64,000 nt of DNA, taken from assembly GCA_005405945.1 (NCBI GenBank), contig BJHW01000001.1, positions 806,001 to 870,000 of the forward strand, given 5' to 3'. A program made the translations under genes and the position numbers. This document shows, one piece after another, positions 35,705 through 44,599 of the stretch (position 1 is the first letter of the stretch; each line of letters begins with the position of its first letter). The notes below the pieces were generated by a model. It ran no database searches, was not told the DNA's origin, and saw only the letters and a list, made by a program, of their open reading frames with translations. Source of the stretch: Streptomyces violaceusniger. GTDB taxonomy: Bacteria; Actinomycetota; Actinomycetes; Streptomycetales; Streptomycetaceae.

Positions 35705-36705
35705 TTATACGGTCAGCACAATATTGCCGTCCGGCTTGCCTTCTGCGGCCTCGTGGGCGAGCGCAATCTGGTCCAGAGAAAATGAAGCTGCGATTGTCGG
35801 CTGCAGCTCCCCCTCTCAAGGCCGGTGGTGATTGCCTTGACCGCTGCAGAACGCAAGGCGTCCGGCATTGTGAATACCTGAAGTGTCCTTATCGATACAC
35901 CCTTGTACTGCAGGGCGTAGTAAGGCAGAGCAGGCTCAGGATCCGAGGTTGAGGAATAGCTGGCGATCGTTCCATATGGCTTGATCATCTCAGCGTCACT
36001 CTGAATATTGGCCGCAAAGTCGACTTCGATGATTCGGTCGACACCTCCTGGTGCTACACGCCGGGCCAAGTCAGGAACATCGCTCGTGCGATAGTTCACA
36101 ATATGGTGGGCTCCAGCGTCTCGCGCGCGCTCCCCTTTATGGTCGGAACTAACAGTCGCGATCACGTTCGCACCGGCCAGGGAAGCGAACTGTACCGCTA
36201 GTTCGCCGACGGCACCAGCACCGCCCTGAACTAGAATTGTCTTACCCTCTACCGGGCCGTCCGCAAAGACTGCCGCGTAAGCCGTGAAGGCTGGCACCCC
36301 AAGACATGCACCGACCGCAAAGCTCGCCCCGTCGGGAAGGGCACTAACGAATGAGAGGGGGATGGCCACGAATTCCGCAGCTGTTCCCCATTCACGCGGT
36401 TCTGGCGCGGCGTAACCATAGCGGTTGACCGCGTTCCACATCCAGACAGAGCGCCCGACCCAAGCTGGATCGACGCCTTCCCCGACGGCCACGACCACCC
36501 CCGCTCCATCGCTGTGTGGCACCATCCTGACGTAGGAATTCTTGCCCGTTTGGGCGGCACCACGGCGCTTGTAGTCAGACGGATTGATACCTGAGGCCCT
36601 CACCTGGACGAGGACTTCACCACGCCTGGGCTCCGGTGCCGGCAAATGGCCCAGCTCAAGCACGTCTCGCGCCGGCCCGGGACGGTCATACCACGCTGCA
36701 CGCAT
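35705..36705 (-). pseudogene. Zinc-type quinone oxidoreductase/MDR protein, one-base frameshift
   Basis: Starts MRAAWYDRPGPARDVLELG; GroES-like domain (VRASGINPSDYKRRG), then Rossmann domain (ILVQGGAGAVGELAVQFASL, GGVDRIIEVDFAANIQ). It is an NADPH-dependent medium-chain oxidoreductase without the structural zinc lobe, as in quinone reductases. At 35811-35815 a run that should be six G reads five; after it, the normal end (ELQPTIAASFSLDQIALAHE and GNIVLTV, TAA at 35705) is in another frame. With that base restored it is a full protein of about 333 residues. Confidence 0.82.
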
Positions 36706-37184
36706 GAGAGTGCGCTCCTAAAGTCAAAGCATTCGGAAAGGCCGACGCCGAGTCAGAAACTGCTCGACGGTCTACTGATGCACGATTCGAGCTGCTGGCG
36801 ATTCCGCTCATTCGGCAGCCCTTCTCGCCGATCAGACAGGCCGTGGAAACACGCTGAGCCGTCGAATGAAAAACAGGTCACATCATTGAGGCCGGAGCAG
36901 TCTTCTGCCAGTCATGGACAAGAACCTCTGATTCGACTCTGAGGCCGACCGTATTTCCATTTTGTGGAACACTGTGCCACAATGCAGCACGATGTTAGGT
37001 GCAGTATCGCTCGCTGTCAACGGGAATCCAGCTTGCGGGGCAGGCCGAGGGCGCCCAGCAGGTCCAAGCCGCCTGCCACACGGCGTAGTTGGGGGCAGAC
37101 GGCACTCTCGAGCTGCCTGTCCCCAGTGCGCACACCACACATGACGCATGGGTCTCAGTCCGGTTGAGACCGGTAGGGCCAGCG
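36706..37184. other. Intergenic region with operator-like dyad
   Basis: About 480 bases without a gene. It holds the promoter of the oxidoreductase and, at 36962-36982, a dyad. Base composition is lower in GC than that of the genes. Confidence 0.5.
36962..36982. promoter_or_regulatory. Palindromic operator-like element (IclR-type candidate)
   Basis: TTGTGG (36962-36967) and CCACAA (36977-36982) are perfect inverted arms with nine bases between them. Its TTGYGG and GTGCC parts recur in front of other units of the island. It lies 257 bases upstream of the quinone oxidoreductase start. Confidence 0.5.
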
Positions 37185-38012
37185 TCAGGTTGCGGTGTGC
37201 GGCGCCTGGGGCGCCGCCAGAATGCGCCGCGCTCGTTCCAGTACTGGCTTGTCGATCATGTGGCCGTCAACCGTAGTGACGGACTCTCCCGCACCGAGGA
37301 CGGCGCGTGCCCACTCCAGTTCCCGCGCCGAAGGCGCGAAACCCTCTGCGACGGCTGCGAGTTGGTTGGGATGAATGCAGAGTTTGCCGGTAAAGCCCAG
37401 CCGTCGTCCGTGGGCGATGTCGGCGCGGAGTACATCGGCATCGCGTACGGCGGTGGTGACACCCTCGATCGGCGGAGCGATCCCCGCTGCAGCCGAGGCG
37501 ACGACGAGTCGCTGGCGGGCGTAAGCCAGTGCTGTGTGGTCATCATGGGCAACACCGAGTTGTGCGGCCAAGTCGACGTTACCGAAGGCGGCTCGTGCCA
37601 CGCCGGAGGTGGCGCACACCTCGTGAACGCGCTCCACGCCGAGAGCCGTCTCGACGAGTGCGACGAGGTCACACCGGCCAGCTGTACGGGCGGCAAGTTC
37701 CGCAAGGATGACTGGGTCTTCGGCTTTGGGCACCATGACTGAGCTGCCGTGTTCGGCAGCCATCGCGAGGTCCGCTTCCGACCACGGCGTTCCTGGTGCA
37801 TTGATCCGCACGACGGCCCGGTTGCCGAGTGCCAGCCAGGCCGCGGCATTCTCGCGGGCGCGCTCCTTGTTGTTGGCGGCCACGGCGTCTTCGAGGTCGA
37901 TGATGACCAGGTCGGCTCCGGAGGCGGCTGCCTTGTCAAAACGGTCAGGCTGGTCTCCCGGCACGAACAGCAGGCTCCTGGCTGCGGCGATGCGGTTGCG
38001 CAGGGCGGTCAT
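37185..38012 (-). CDS. CitE/HpcH-type lyase (citramalyl-/malyl-CoA lyase-like)
   Basis: 275 residues. RSLLFVPGDQPDRFDKAA, VIIDLEDAVAANNKERAR, VRINAPGTPW, VPKAEDPVI, LVALVETALGVERVHE (metal Glu), AFGNVDLAAQLG (metal Asp), and GKLCIHPNQLAAVAEGFAPS are all present and in order. CitE-like proteins acting on CoA esters cleave 3-hydroxyacyl-CoA such as citramalyl-CoA or malyl-CoA into acetyl-CoA and an oxo acid, using Mg2+. The start ATG overlaps the stop of the MaoC-type gene by four bases (ATGA), so hydratase and lyase are made together. This coupling strongly suggests hydration followed by cleavage. Substrate identity is inferred. Confidence 0.88.
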   Translation of the reverse strand: MTALRNRIAAARSLLFVPGDQPDRFDKAAASGADLVIIDLEDAVAANNKERARENAAAWLALGNRAVVRINAPGTPWSEADLAMAAEHGSSVMVPKAEDPVILAELAARTAGRCDLVALVETALGVERVHEVCATSGVARAAFGNVDLAAQLGVAHDDHTALAYARQRLVVASAAAGIAPPIEGVTTAVRDADVLRADIAHGRRLGFTGKLCIHPNQLAAVAEGFAPSARELEWARAVLGAGESVTTVDGHMIDKPVLERARRILAAPQAPHTAT

Positions 38013-38896
38013 CCGAAGGTCACCTCCGCCGTGGCGTACTGCGCCTCCTGGTGGGTGGCGATGGACAGCTGGGCGCCACTGCCGGTCGGAGTGCCGCAAG
38101 CCGAGATGCGCTCGCCGGCGAACACTGGTCGCCGGAGCCGGTAGGACAGGGAGCGCACTTGCTTTCCTGGTGCGTGGCGGCGAGGCAGTTCGAGCATGAG
38201 CAGGACGAGCAAGGGACCGTGGACGACGAGGCCGGGGTAGCCCTCGTCGTTCCGGCAGTACGGGGCGTCGTAGTGAATGCGGTGTGCATTCGCGGTCAGG
38301 GCACTGAAGCGGAACAGCAGCGCCGGGTCGGGGCGGAGGGGAAGCTGCCAGAGTGAGTCGGTCTGGGGAAGGGCTGACTCGTCTAGCTCGCCGGGGTGTT
38401 GTGCCGCGCTGCGTCCCGATCGGTAGACGATGTCCTGTTCTTCGACGAGACAGGTACGGCCGCTTTGCCGGAACTCACGACGCTCGGTGACGAAGAGCAG
38501 TTCCCCTGTGCGTCCGTGCTTGGAGGTCACCGAGCTCAAGCTGCTGATGCGTTCGGCGGGTTCACCGAGGCGGAGCGGTTCGGTGATCTCGCAGCGGCCG
38601 CCGGCCCACATGCGCTGTCGATTGGGGATGGGCGGCAGGAAGTGCCCGTTCATTGGGTGACCGTCGACGCCGAGCTCGCCGTGCGCCGGCCAGTTCAAGA
38701 AGTGCAGCCAGTGCCACATCGGCGGAATCGGGTCCCCAGCCTCCGCAGCGCTGTAGGGCAGGTCAAAAACGGCCGACAGCGCTGCCACCGGTCCGGCATG
38801 CAGGGGATCTTCGTCCCTGACCGACACAGGAGCCCATGACTCCAGGTACGAGCCGAGCGAGGCTGTCCCGGACAGGTCACTGGGAGTGGGGGACAT
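38009..38896 (-). CDS. MaoC/FAS1-type hot-dog hydratase (mesaconyl- or itaconyl-CoA hydratase-like)
   Basis: 295 residues. ATG 38896 is behind a GGAGGTCG site. The N-terminal hot-dog half has PIPPMWHWLHFLNWPAHGEL and FLPPIPNRQRMWAGG, and the C-terminal half has the hydratase motif NAHRIHYDAPYC with YPGLVVHGPLLVLLMLE. This double hot-dog architecture is that of mesaconyl-C4-CoA hydratase and itaconyl-CoA hydratase, which add water to give citramalyl-CoA. The gene is followed, with overlapping codons, by the CitE-type lyase that would cleave that product. A LysR gene lies 355 bases upstream on the same strand. Confidence 0.82.
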   Translation of the reverse strand: MSPTPSDLSGTASLGSYLESWAPVSVRDEDPLHAGPVAALSAVFDLPYSAAEAGDPIPPMWHWLHFLNWPAHGELGVDGHPMNGHFLPPIPNRQRMWAGGRCEITEPLRLGEPAERISSLSSVTSKHGRTGELLFVTERREFRQSGRTCLVEEQDIVYRSGRSAAQHPGELDESALPQTDSLWQLPLRPDPALLFRFSALTANAHRIHYDAPYCRNDEGYPGLVVHGPLLVLLMLELPRRHAPGKQVRSLSYRLRRPVFAGERISACGTPTGSGAQLSIATHQEAQYATAEVTFG

Positions 38897-38987
38897 CGTC
38901 GACCTCCAGGGGCGGATGAGAACGGTTCGATTTCGCGGAAGCGGCCATGCTGGGATGCCAAGGTGGCGCGGACCGCCCGTCTTGCAT

Positions 38988-39006
38988 CTATCATTAGCCG
39001 TGATAG
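38988..39006. promoter_or_regulatory. LysR-type dyad upstream of hydratase-lyase operon
   Basis: CTATCA and TGATAG are perfect inverted arms around seven bases, 92 bases upstream of the hydratase start. Such T-rich/A-rich interrupted dyads suit a LysR regulator; the gene at 39252-40202 is nearby. Confidence 0.5.
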
Positions 39007-39251
39007 CGCAGATTGAATAATAGAAATCCGTGATGCCGCCATGCCGTACGGACATGGCCAGCAGTGCTCCGTGCCCAGTTCTGCGGTCAGGGGCGCCGAT
39101 GAAGCCGTTCGACGTGAAGACCCGCGCCCATCCGGTGTTCCGTGAAGCGGGGGCAGCCTGGCTGCAGGAGAACAGGTGAGTCGAATGCGGCCGCATGGCA
39201 GACCCGCCATGATCGCTGCGCAGGGCCAGGACGGACAAGGTGATGGGAGGG

Positions 39252-40202
39252 TCAAGCACGTTCGGCGGGACCGTCGGTCTCCTGGATGGCGGAGGGCCAT
39301 CTTCCTTGAGTCACCGCCAAGTTGACCTGCCGGACCAATTCCTGCGCGACAACGTCCACCGCAGGCGGCGTGCGCCCGAACCTCGGTGTGCCCAGGACGA
39401 TCGAGCGCCACACGTCAGGTTCGCTCAACGGTGCGGCACTGATCGTGCCCTGCGTGACGTCCTCGGCAATACCCAGGCCAGGCAGCACCGTCCAGCCCCG
39501 CCCTGCGAGGACAAGTTGCTTCTGCAGGCGCATGGAGTTGGTCTGCACGACGACGTCCAGGTCAACTCCCGCTCGTACCACCGCCGCATCGATCAGACTG
39601 CGCAATGCGTGCCCCGAGGTAGGCATCACCAGCGGATGCCTGGCCGCTTCCTCCAATGGCACGGGCCGGTCGACGCGCAGGCCGGCGGAAGCCGGAGCAA
39701 CGGCCCAAAGGCGCTCGCGCACAAGGGGGCGGGCACTGAGCGAGGGAGTGCTGTCCAGGTTGTACAGCAGCGTCAGATCGAGGTCCCCGTCGTCAAGCCA
39801 TTGCTGCAGATGTCCTGAGTATGCGGTCATCAGCCGTAGCTGAACGCCGGGGTGGTGGCGTGCGACCGCCGACACCAGCGGCTCGGCAAGTAGATCGATG
39901 GTGCTTTCCAGCAAGCCGACCGTGACGATGCCGGTCACCGCGCCCGGGGTCGGCCGTACCTCGGCACGCGCTCGCTCCAGCTCGCCCAGCGCGCGCCGCG
40001 CGCGGTCCACCATGATCGTTCCAGCTCCGGTGAGCCGCATACCCTGCGCGGTCCGCTCGAAGAGCGAAACGCCGAGCTCTTGCTCCAGGGTGCGGATCTG
40101 CCGGGTGACAGCGGGCTGCACCAGGTGCAGCAGCTCTGCAGCCCGCGTCACGCTGCCGACCTCGGCCACCGTAACGATCGCTTTGAGCTGCTTGACGTCC
40201 AT
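39252..40202 (-). CDS. LysR-family transcriptional regulator
   Basis: 316 residues. HTH: MDVKQLKAIVTVAEVGSVTR, AAELLHLVQPAVTRQIRTLE, ELGVSLFERTAQG. Ligand domain with VTGIVTVGLLESTIDLLAEP and GDLDLTLLYN. The type is close to Cbl/NAC-like regulators. It is divergent from the CoA-transferase gene (40332), with 129 bases between, the standard arrangement for a LysR protein controlling the divergent operon and itself. It lies 355 bases upstream of the hydratase-lyase operon and probably controls both halves of the pathway. Intact. Confidence 0.88.
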   Translation of the reverse strand: MDVKQLKAIVTVAEVGSVTRAAELLHLVQPAVTRQIRTLEQELGVSLFERTAQGMRLTGAGTIMVDRARRALGELERARAEVRPTPGAVTGIVTVGLLESTIDLLAEPLVSAVARHHPGVQLRLMTAYSGHLQQWLDDGDLDLTLLYNLDSTPSLSARPLVRERLWAVAPASAGLRVDRPVPLEEAARHPLVMPTSGHALRSLIDAAVVRAGVDLDVVVQTNSMRLQKQLVLAGRGWTVLPGLGIAEDVTQGTISAAPLSEPDVWRSIVLGTPRFGRTPPAVDVVAQELVRQVNLAVTQGRWPSAIQETDGPAERA

Positions 40203-40331
40203 GACGCCTGCCTTTCAGGCCGGTATCCCATGCACGTATAGGGACATCACCAATTGCTATTTCCCTTGATAGTCCATGAGTCTTCATGATGGTAGTCCGG
40301 ATGCAGGGATTGCACCTTCTTGGAGTCAGTC
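40203..40331. promoter_or_regulatory. Divergent promoter region of LysR gene and CoA-transferase operon
   Basis: A dyad with TCCC and GGGA arms (reads TCCCATGCACGTATAGGGA at about 40227-40245) is LysR-box-like, with T at one side and A at the other. AT-rich stretches suitable as promoter elements follow at 40246-40280. Confidence 0.45.
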
Positions 40332-41531
40332 ATGACCGAGCACCCCGAAGAACTGCCGCTGAGCGGCATCACCGTGGTCAGCATCGAGCAGGCAGTGGCC
40401 GCTCCGTTCGCTACCCGCCAGCTGGCCGACCTCGGCGCCCGCGTCATCAAGGTGGAGCGGCCGGGCGGTGGTGACTTCGCTCGTCGCTACGACACCACGG
40501 TGCACGGCGAGTCCAGCTACTTCGTATGGCTTAACCGATCCAAGGAATCCGTGACACTAGACCTCAAATCGGACGCGGGCCGGGTGATCTTGGAGCAGCT
40601 GCTCGCGGAAGCAGACGTGTTCGTGCAAAACCTCGCTCCGGGCGCGGCCGGCCGGATGGGCCTGGGCGCGAAGGACCTGGCCGAGCGCTTCCCCTCACTC
40701 ATCCCCTGCTCGATCTCCGGTTACGGAACCAGCGGCCCGTGGGCCAACCGCAAGGCCTACGACATGCTGGTGCAGTGCCAGACGGGCCTGGTCTCGCTCA
40801 CCGGGAACGAACACGGCTCCGCCCGGGTCGGAGTGTCGATCGCCGACATCGCCGCCGGTATGTACGCCTACTCGGGCATCCTCACCGCCTTGTTCAAGCG
40901 AGCGACCACAGGGGGCGCGGGAGCGGTCGAGGTGTCGTTGTTCGAAGCGCTGGCCGAGTGGGTCAGCCAGCCCGCCTACTACACCCGCTTCGGCGGCACC
41001 CAGCCTCCCCGCATCGGCACGCAGCACGCCACCATCGCCCCCTACGGCGCCTACACGGCTGCCGACGGCAAGGACGTACTGCTCACCGTTCAGAACGAGC
41101 GCGAGTGGGCTGCGCTGTGCGAGCAGTTCCTGCACCGCTCCGAGCTGGTCGCAGACGAGCGCTTCGCCTCTACCTCCGACCGGGTGGCTCGCCGGGCGGA
41201 ACTGAACGCGATCCTGGCAGCCCGCTTCACCGAGCTCAGCAGCCAGGAAGCCATGGAGCTCCTGGACCAGGCGGACATCGCCAATGCCGGCGTCAACGAC
41301 ATCGAGGACTTCCTGGCCCACCCCGTACTGGAAGAACGTGGCCGCTGGCGGGATGTGCAGCTCCCCGGCGGAGTGACCGTGCCTGCCCTGGTGCCCCCAG
41401 CCGATCTGGCCGGCGTCTCCCCGCGCATGGGCGCTGTGCCCGCAGCGGGCGAACACACAGACAGCATCCTGGGCGGGCTGGGATACAACTCAGCTGCGAT
41501 GGACCGGCTGCGTGCCGAGCACGTCATCTGA
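40332..41531 (+). CDS. CaiB/BaiF-type family III CoA-transferase
   Basis: 399 residues. SGITVVSIEQAVAAPFATRQ, LADLGARVIKVERPGGGDFA, FVWLNRSKESVTLDLKS, CSISGYGTSGPWANRKAYDM (the Asp in AYDM is the expected covalent-CoA residue), GVSIADIAAGMYAYSGILTA, and a typical C-terminal mobile domain. Family III transferases move CoA between carboxylic acids, e.g. succinyl-CoA to itaconate or methylsuccinate. First gene of the operon with the dehydrogenase and EtfBA. In itaconate degradation of other bacteria, a transferase, a MaoC hydratase and a CitE lyase work together, as here. ATG 40332 is chosen as in family members. Confidence 0.9.
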   Translation: MTEHPEELPLSGITVVSIEQAVAAPFATRQLADLGARVIKVERPGGGDFARRYDTTVHGESSYFVWLNRSKESVTLDLKSDAGRVILEQLLAEADVFVQNLAPGAAGRMGLGAKDLAERFPSLIPCSISGYGTSGPWANRKAYDMLVQCQTGLVSLTGNEHGSARVGVSIADIAAGMYAYSGILTALFKRATTGGAGAVEVSLFEALAEWVSQPAYYTRFGGTQPPRIGTQHATIAPYGAYTAADGKDVLLTVQNEREWAALCEQFLHRSELVADERFASTSDRVARRAELNAILAARFTELSSQEAMELLDQADIANAGVNDIEDFLAHPVLEERGRWRDVQLPGGVTVPALVPPADLAGVSPRMGAVPAAGEHTDSILGGLGYNSAAMDRLRAEHVI

Positions 41532-41578
41532 ACCACCCACCGACATCAACCCCATGGCTCGGGAAGGAGCGTCACGGC

Positions 41579-42745
41579 ATGAGCACTCTGGACATCCTGT
41601 CCGACGACGAACAATTCATGGTCAGGACGGTGCAGGACTTCGTCGACAAGGAGGTGAAGCCCGTCGTCCAGGAACTTGAGCACTCCAACTCCTACCCCGA
41701 GGCCCTCATCGAGCAGATGAAGCGGCTCGGTATCTACGGTCTCGCCGTACCCGAGGAGTATGGAGGCACCCCCGTCTCCACACCCTGCTACGTCCTCATC
41801 ACTGAGGAGTTGGCCCGCGGCTGGATGAGCCTGGCCGGCGCGATGGGCGGACACACCGTGGTCGCCAAGCTTCTGCTGCACTTTGGCACCGAGGAGCAAA
41901 AGCGCCGCTGGCTTCCGAGGATGGCCACCGGTGAGATCCGGGCAACCATGGCGCTGACCGAGCCGGGCGGCGGCTCAGATCTGCAGGCCATTCGCACGGT
42001 CGCCCGCAAGGACACCGACGGCTACGTCGTCAACGGGGTGAAGACCTGGATCACCAACTCCCGCCGCTCACAGCTGATTGCCCTGCTGTGCAAGACCGAC
42101 CCCGCGGCGAGCCCGGCACACCAGGGCATCTCCATCCTGCTCGTGGGACATGGTCCAGGGCTGACCGTCTCGCGGGACCTGCCCAAGCTCGGCTACAAGG
42201 GCGTGGAGAGCTGCGAGCTGTCCTTCGACGACTTCCGCGCGCCTGCGGAAGCCCTGCTCGGCGGAGTCGAGGGCAAGGGTTTTGCGCAGATGATGAAGGG
42301 GCTGGAGACCGGCCGTCTTCAGGTCGCCGCCCGCGCCCTCGGTGTGGGTCGCGCGGCGCTGGAGGACGCCCTCGCCTATGCCCAAGAGCGCGAATCGTTC
42401 GGCAAGCCGATCTGGAAGCATCAGTCGATTGGTAACTACCTCGCAGACATGGCGACTTCACTGACAGCGGCTCGCCAGCTCACCCTGTACGCGGCCCGGG
42501 AGGCCGAGGCCGGCCGGCGCGTCGACATGGAGGCTGGCATGGCGAAGCTGTTCGCCTCCGAAACCGCCATGCAGATCGCCCTCAACGCCGTCCGTGTCCA
42601 CGGTGGTTACGGCTACTCCACCGAATTCGACGTCGAACGCTACTTCCGCGACGCACCCTTGATGATCGTCGGCGAGGGCACCAACGAGATCCAGCGGAAC
42701 GTCATCGCCAGTCAGCTCGTCAAGCGGGGAGGCTTGGAGGCATGA
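41579..42745 (+). CDS. Acyl-CoA dehydrogenase
   Basis: 388 residues. N-terminal helical domain, FAD/substrate loop MALTEPGGGSDLQAIRT, WITNSRRSQLIALL, ERESFGKPIWKHQSIGNYLA, VRVHGGYGYSTEFDVERYFR, and IVGEGTNEIQRNVIA, whose Glu is the usual catalytic base. It oxidises an acyl-CoA to the 2,3-enoyl-CoA and passes electrons to ETF, which is encoded right behind. In this operon a branched C4/C5 dicarboxyl-CoA such as methylsuccinyl-CoA is the likely substrate, since the following enzymes act on mesaconyl/citramalyl-CoA. A GGAAGGAGC site precedes the ATG. The stop overlaps the etfB start (ATGA). Confidence 0.93.
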   Translation: MSTLDILSDDEQFMVRTVQDFVDKEVKPVVQELEHSNSYPEALIEQMKRLGIYGLAVPEEYGGTPVSTPCYVLITEELARGWMSLAGAMGGHTVVAKLLLHFGTEEQKRRWLPRMATGEIRATMALTEPGGGSDLQAIRTVARKDTDGYVVNGVKTWITNSRRSQLIALLCKTDPAASPAHQGISILLVGHGPGLTVSRDLPKLGYKGVESCELSFDDFRAPAEALLGGVEGKGFAQMMKGLETGRLQVAARALGVGRAALEDALAYAQERESFGKPIWKHQSIGNYLADMATSLTAARQLTLYAAREAEAGRRVDMEAGMAKLFASETAMQIALNAVRVHGGYGYSTEFDVERYFRDAPLMIVGEGTNEIQRNVIASQLVKRGGLEA

Positions 42746-43524
42746 GGATCGTTGTCACTGTGAAGTACGTGCCCGACGCCACTGGCGACCGGCACTTCGC
42801 CGATGACCTGACCGTCGACCGGGACGACGTGGACGGTCTGCTCTCCGAGCTCGACGAGTACGCGGTCGAACAGGCGCTGCAGATCTCGGAGAACTCCGAC
42901 GACGACGTGGAGATCACCGTCCTGACGGTGGGCCCCGAGGACGCCAAGGACGCCCTGCGCAAGGCGCTGTCCATGGGCGCCGACAAGGCCATCCACGTCG
43001 AGGACGACGACCTGAACGGCACCGACGCCCTGGGCACCTCGCTGGTGCTGGCCAAGGCGGTCGAGAAGGCCGGTTACGATCTGGTGATCTCCGGCATGGC
43101 CTCCACCGACGGCACCATGGGCGTCGTACCGGCCCTGCTCGCCGAGCGCCTCGGTGTCCCGCAGGTCACCCTGCTGTCCGAGGTCTGGGTCGAGGACGGC
43201 ACGGTCACGGGCCGCCGAGACGGGGATGCCGCATCCGAGCAGCTGGAGGCTTCGCTGCCGGCGGTGATGTCGGTGACCGACCAGTCCGGCGAGGCGCGCT
43301 ACCCCTCGTTCAAGGGGATCATGGCCGCCAAGAAGAAGCCGGTCGAGTCCTGGGACCTGTCCGACCTGGACATCGAGGCCGATCAGGTCGGTCTCGAGGG
43401 TGCGTGGACCAAGGTCGACTCCGCGGCCGAGCGTCCGGCGCGTACCGCGGGCACGATCGTGAAGGACGAGGGTGAGGGCGGCAAGCAGCTCGCCGCCTTC
43501 CTCGCGGAGCGAAAGTTCGTCTGA
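42742..43524 (+). CDS. etfB: Electron transfer flavoprotein beta subunit
   Basis: 260 residues: MRIVVTVKYVPDATGDRHFA, LSELDEYAVEQALQI, VLTVGPEDAKDALRKALSMG, and AKKKPVESWDLSDLDIEADQ. With EtfA it forms the FAD/AMP carrier that takes electrons from acyl-CoA dehydrogenases to the respiratory chain. Translationally coupled to the dehydrogenase. The sequence is close to typical Streptomyces EtfB. All regions are present. Confidence 0.95.
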   Translation: MRIVVTVKYVPDATGDRHFADDLTVDRDDVDGLLSELDEYAVEQALQISENSDDDVEITVLTVGPEDAKDALRKALSMGADKAIHVEDDDLNGTDALGTSLVLAKAVEKAGYDLVISGMASTDGTMGVVPALLAERLGVPQVTLLSEVWVEDGTVTGRRDGDAASEQLEASLPAVMSVTDQSGEARYPSFKGIMAAKKKPVESWDLSDLDIEADQVGLEGAWTKVDSAAERPARTAGTIVKDEGEGGKQLAAFLAERKFV

Positions 43525-43606
43525 CACAGCCTCGCGAGCCAGAAGTTCATCTGAGCTCGACTTCGCTGACCGCCCCTCAACCTCGTTACGCAGGAGAGCA
43601 AATCCC

Positions 43607-44569
43607 ATGGCTGAAGTTCTCGTCTACGTCGACCACGTGGACGGCGCCGTCCGCAAGTCCACCCTGGAGCTGCTGACCCTGGCCCGCCGCATAGGCGAGC
43701 CGGTCGCCGTCGCGCTGGGCAACGGCGCCGCCGACACCGCCGCCACCCTCGCCGAGCACGGCGCCGTCAAGGTCCTCACCCACGAGGCCGCCGAGTACGC
43801 CGACTACCTGGTCGTCCCGAAGGTGGACGCCCTCCAGGCCGCCGTCGAGGCCGTCTCCCCGGCCGCCGTGCTGGTGCCGTCCTCCGCCGAGGGCAAGGAG
43901 GTCGCCGCGCGTCTGGCGCTGCGCATCGGCTCCGGCATCACCACCGACGCCGTCGATCTGGAGGTCGGCGACGAGGGCCCGGTGGCCACCCAGTCGGTGT
44001 TCGCCGCCTCCTTCACCACCAAGTCCCGTGTCTCCAAGGGCACCCCGGTCATCACGGTCAAGCCCAACAGCGCGGCCGTGGAGGCCGCCCCGGCCGCTGG
44101 TGCGGTCGAGGCCCTCGCCGTGACCTTCTCCGTCCAGGCCACCGGCACCAAGGTGACCGCGCGCACGCCTCGTGAGTCGACCGGGCGTCCGGAGCTGACC
44201 GAGGCCGCGATCGTGGTCTCCGGTGGCCGTGGTGTCAACGGCGCGGAGAACTTCGCGATCATCGAGGCGCTGGCCGACTCCCTCGGGGCGGCCGTCGGTG
44301 CCTCGCGTGCCGCGGTGGACGCGGGCTGGTACCCGCACACCAGCCAGATCGGCCAGACCGGTAAGTCGGTCTCGCCGCAGCTGTACATCGCCTCCGGTAT
44401 CTCCGGCGCGATCCAACACCGGGCGGGTATGCAGACCTCGAAGACGATCGTGGCGATCAACAAGGACGCCGAGGCCCCGATCTTCGACCTGGTCGACTAC
44501 GGCGTCGTCGGCGACCTCTTCGACGTCGTCCCGCAGCTCACCGAGGAGATCAAAACCCGCAAGGGCTGA
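43607..44569 (+). CDS. etfA: Electron transfer flavoprotein alpha subunit
   Basis: 320 residues. The start MAEVLVYVDHVDGAVRKSTL follows an AGGAGAG site. The N-terminal Rossmann-like half is followed by the FAD domain with VVSGGRGVNGAENFAIIEAL, SRAAVDAGWYPHTSQIGQTG, YIASGISGAIQHRAGMQTSK and AINKDAEAPIFDLVDYGVVG. Partner of EtfB. The 82-base gap after etfB carries a partial repeat of the etfB 3' end (KFV-like coding with GCGAG...GAAGTTC), suggesting a small local duplication. Intact. Confidence 0.95.
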   Translation: MAEVLVYVDHVDGAVRKSTLELLTLARRIGEPVAVALGNGAADTAATLAEHGAVKVLTHEAAEYADYLVVPKVDALQAAVEAVSPAAVLVPSSAEGKEVAARLALRIGSGITTDAVDLEVGDEGPVATQSVFAASFTTKSRVSKGTPVITVKPNSAAVEAAPAAGAVEALAVTFSVQATGTKVTARTPRESTGRPELTEAAIVVSGGRGVNGAENFAIIEALADSLGAAVGASRAAVDAGWYPHTSQIGQTGKSVSPQLYIASGISGAIQHRAGMQTSKTIVAINKDAEAPIFDLVDYGVVGDLFDVVPQLTEEIKTRKG

Positions 44570-44599
44570 TCGATCCGCGACATCCAAGGTATCCAATCC

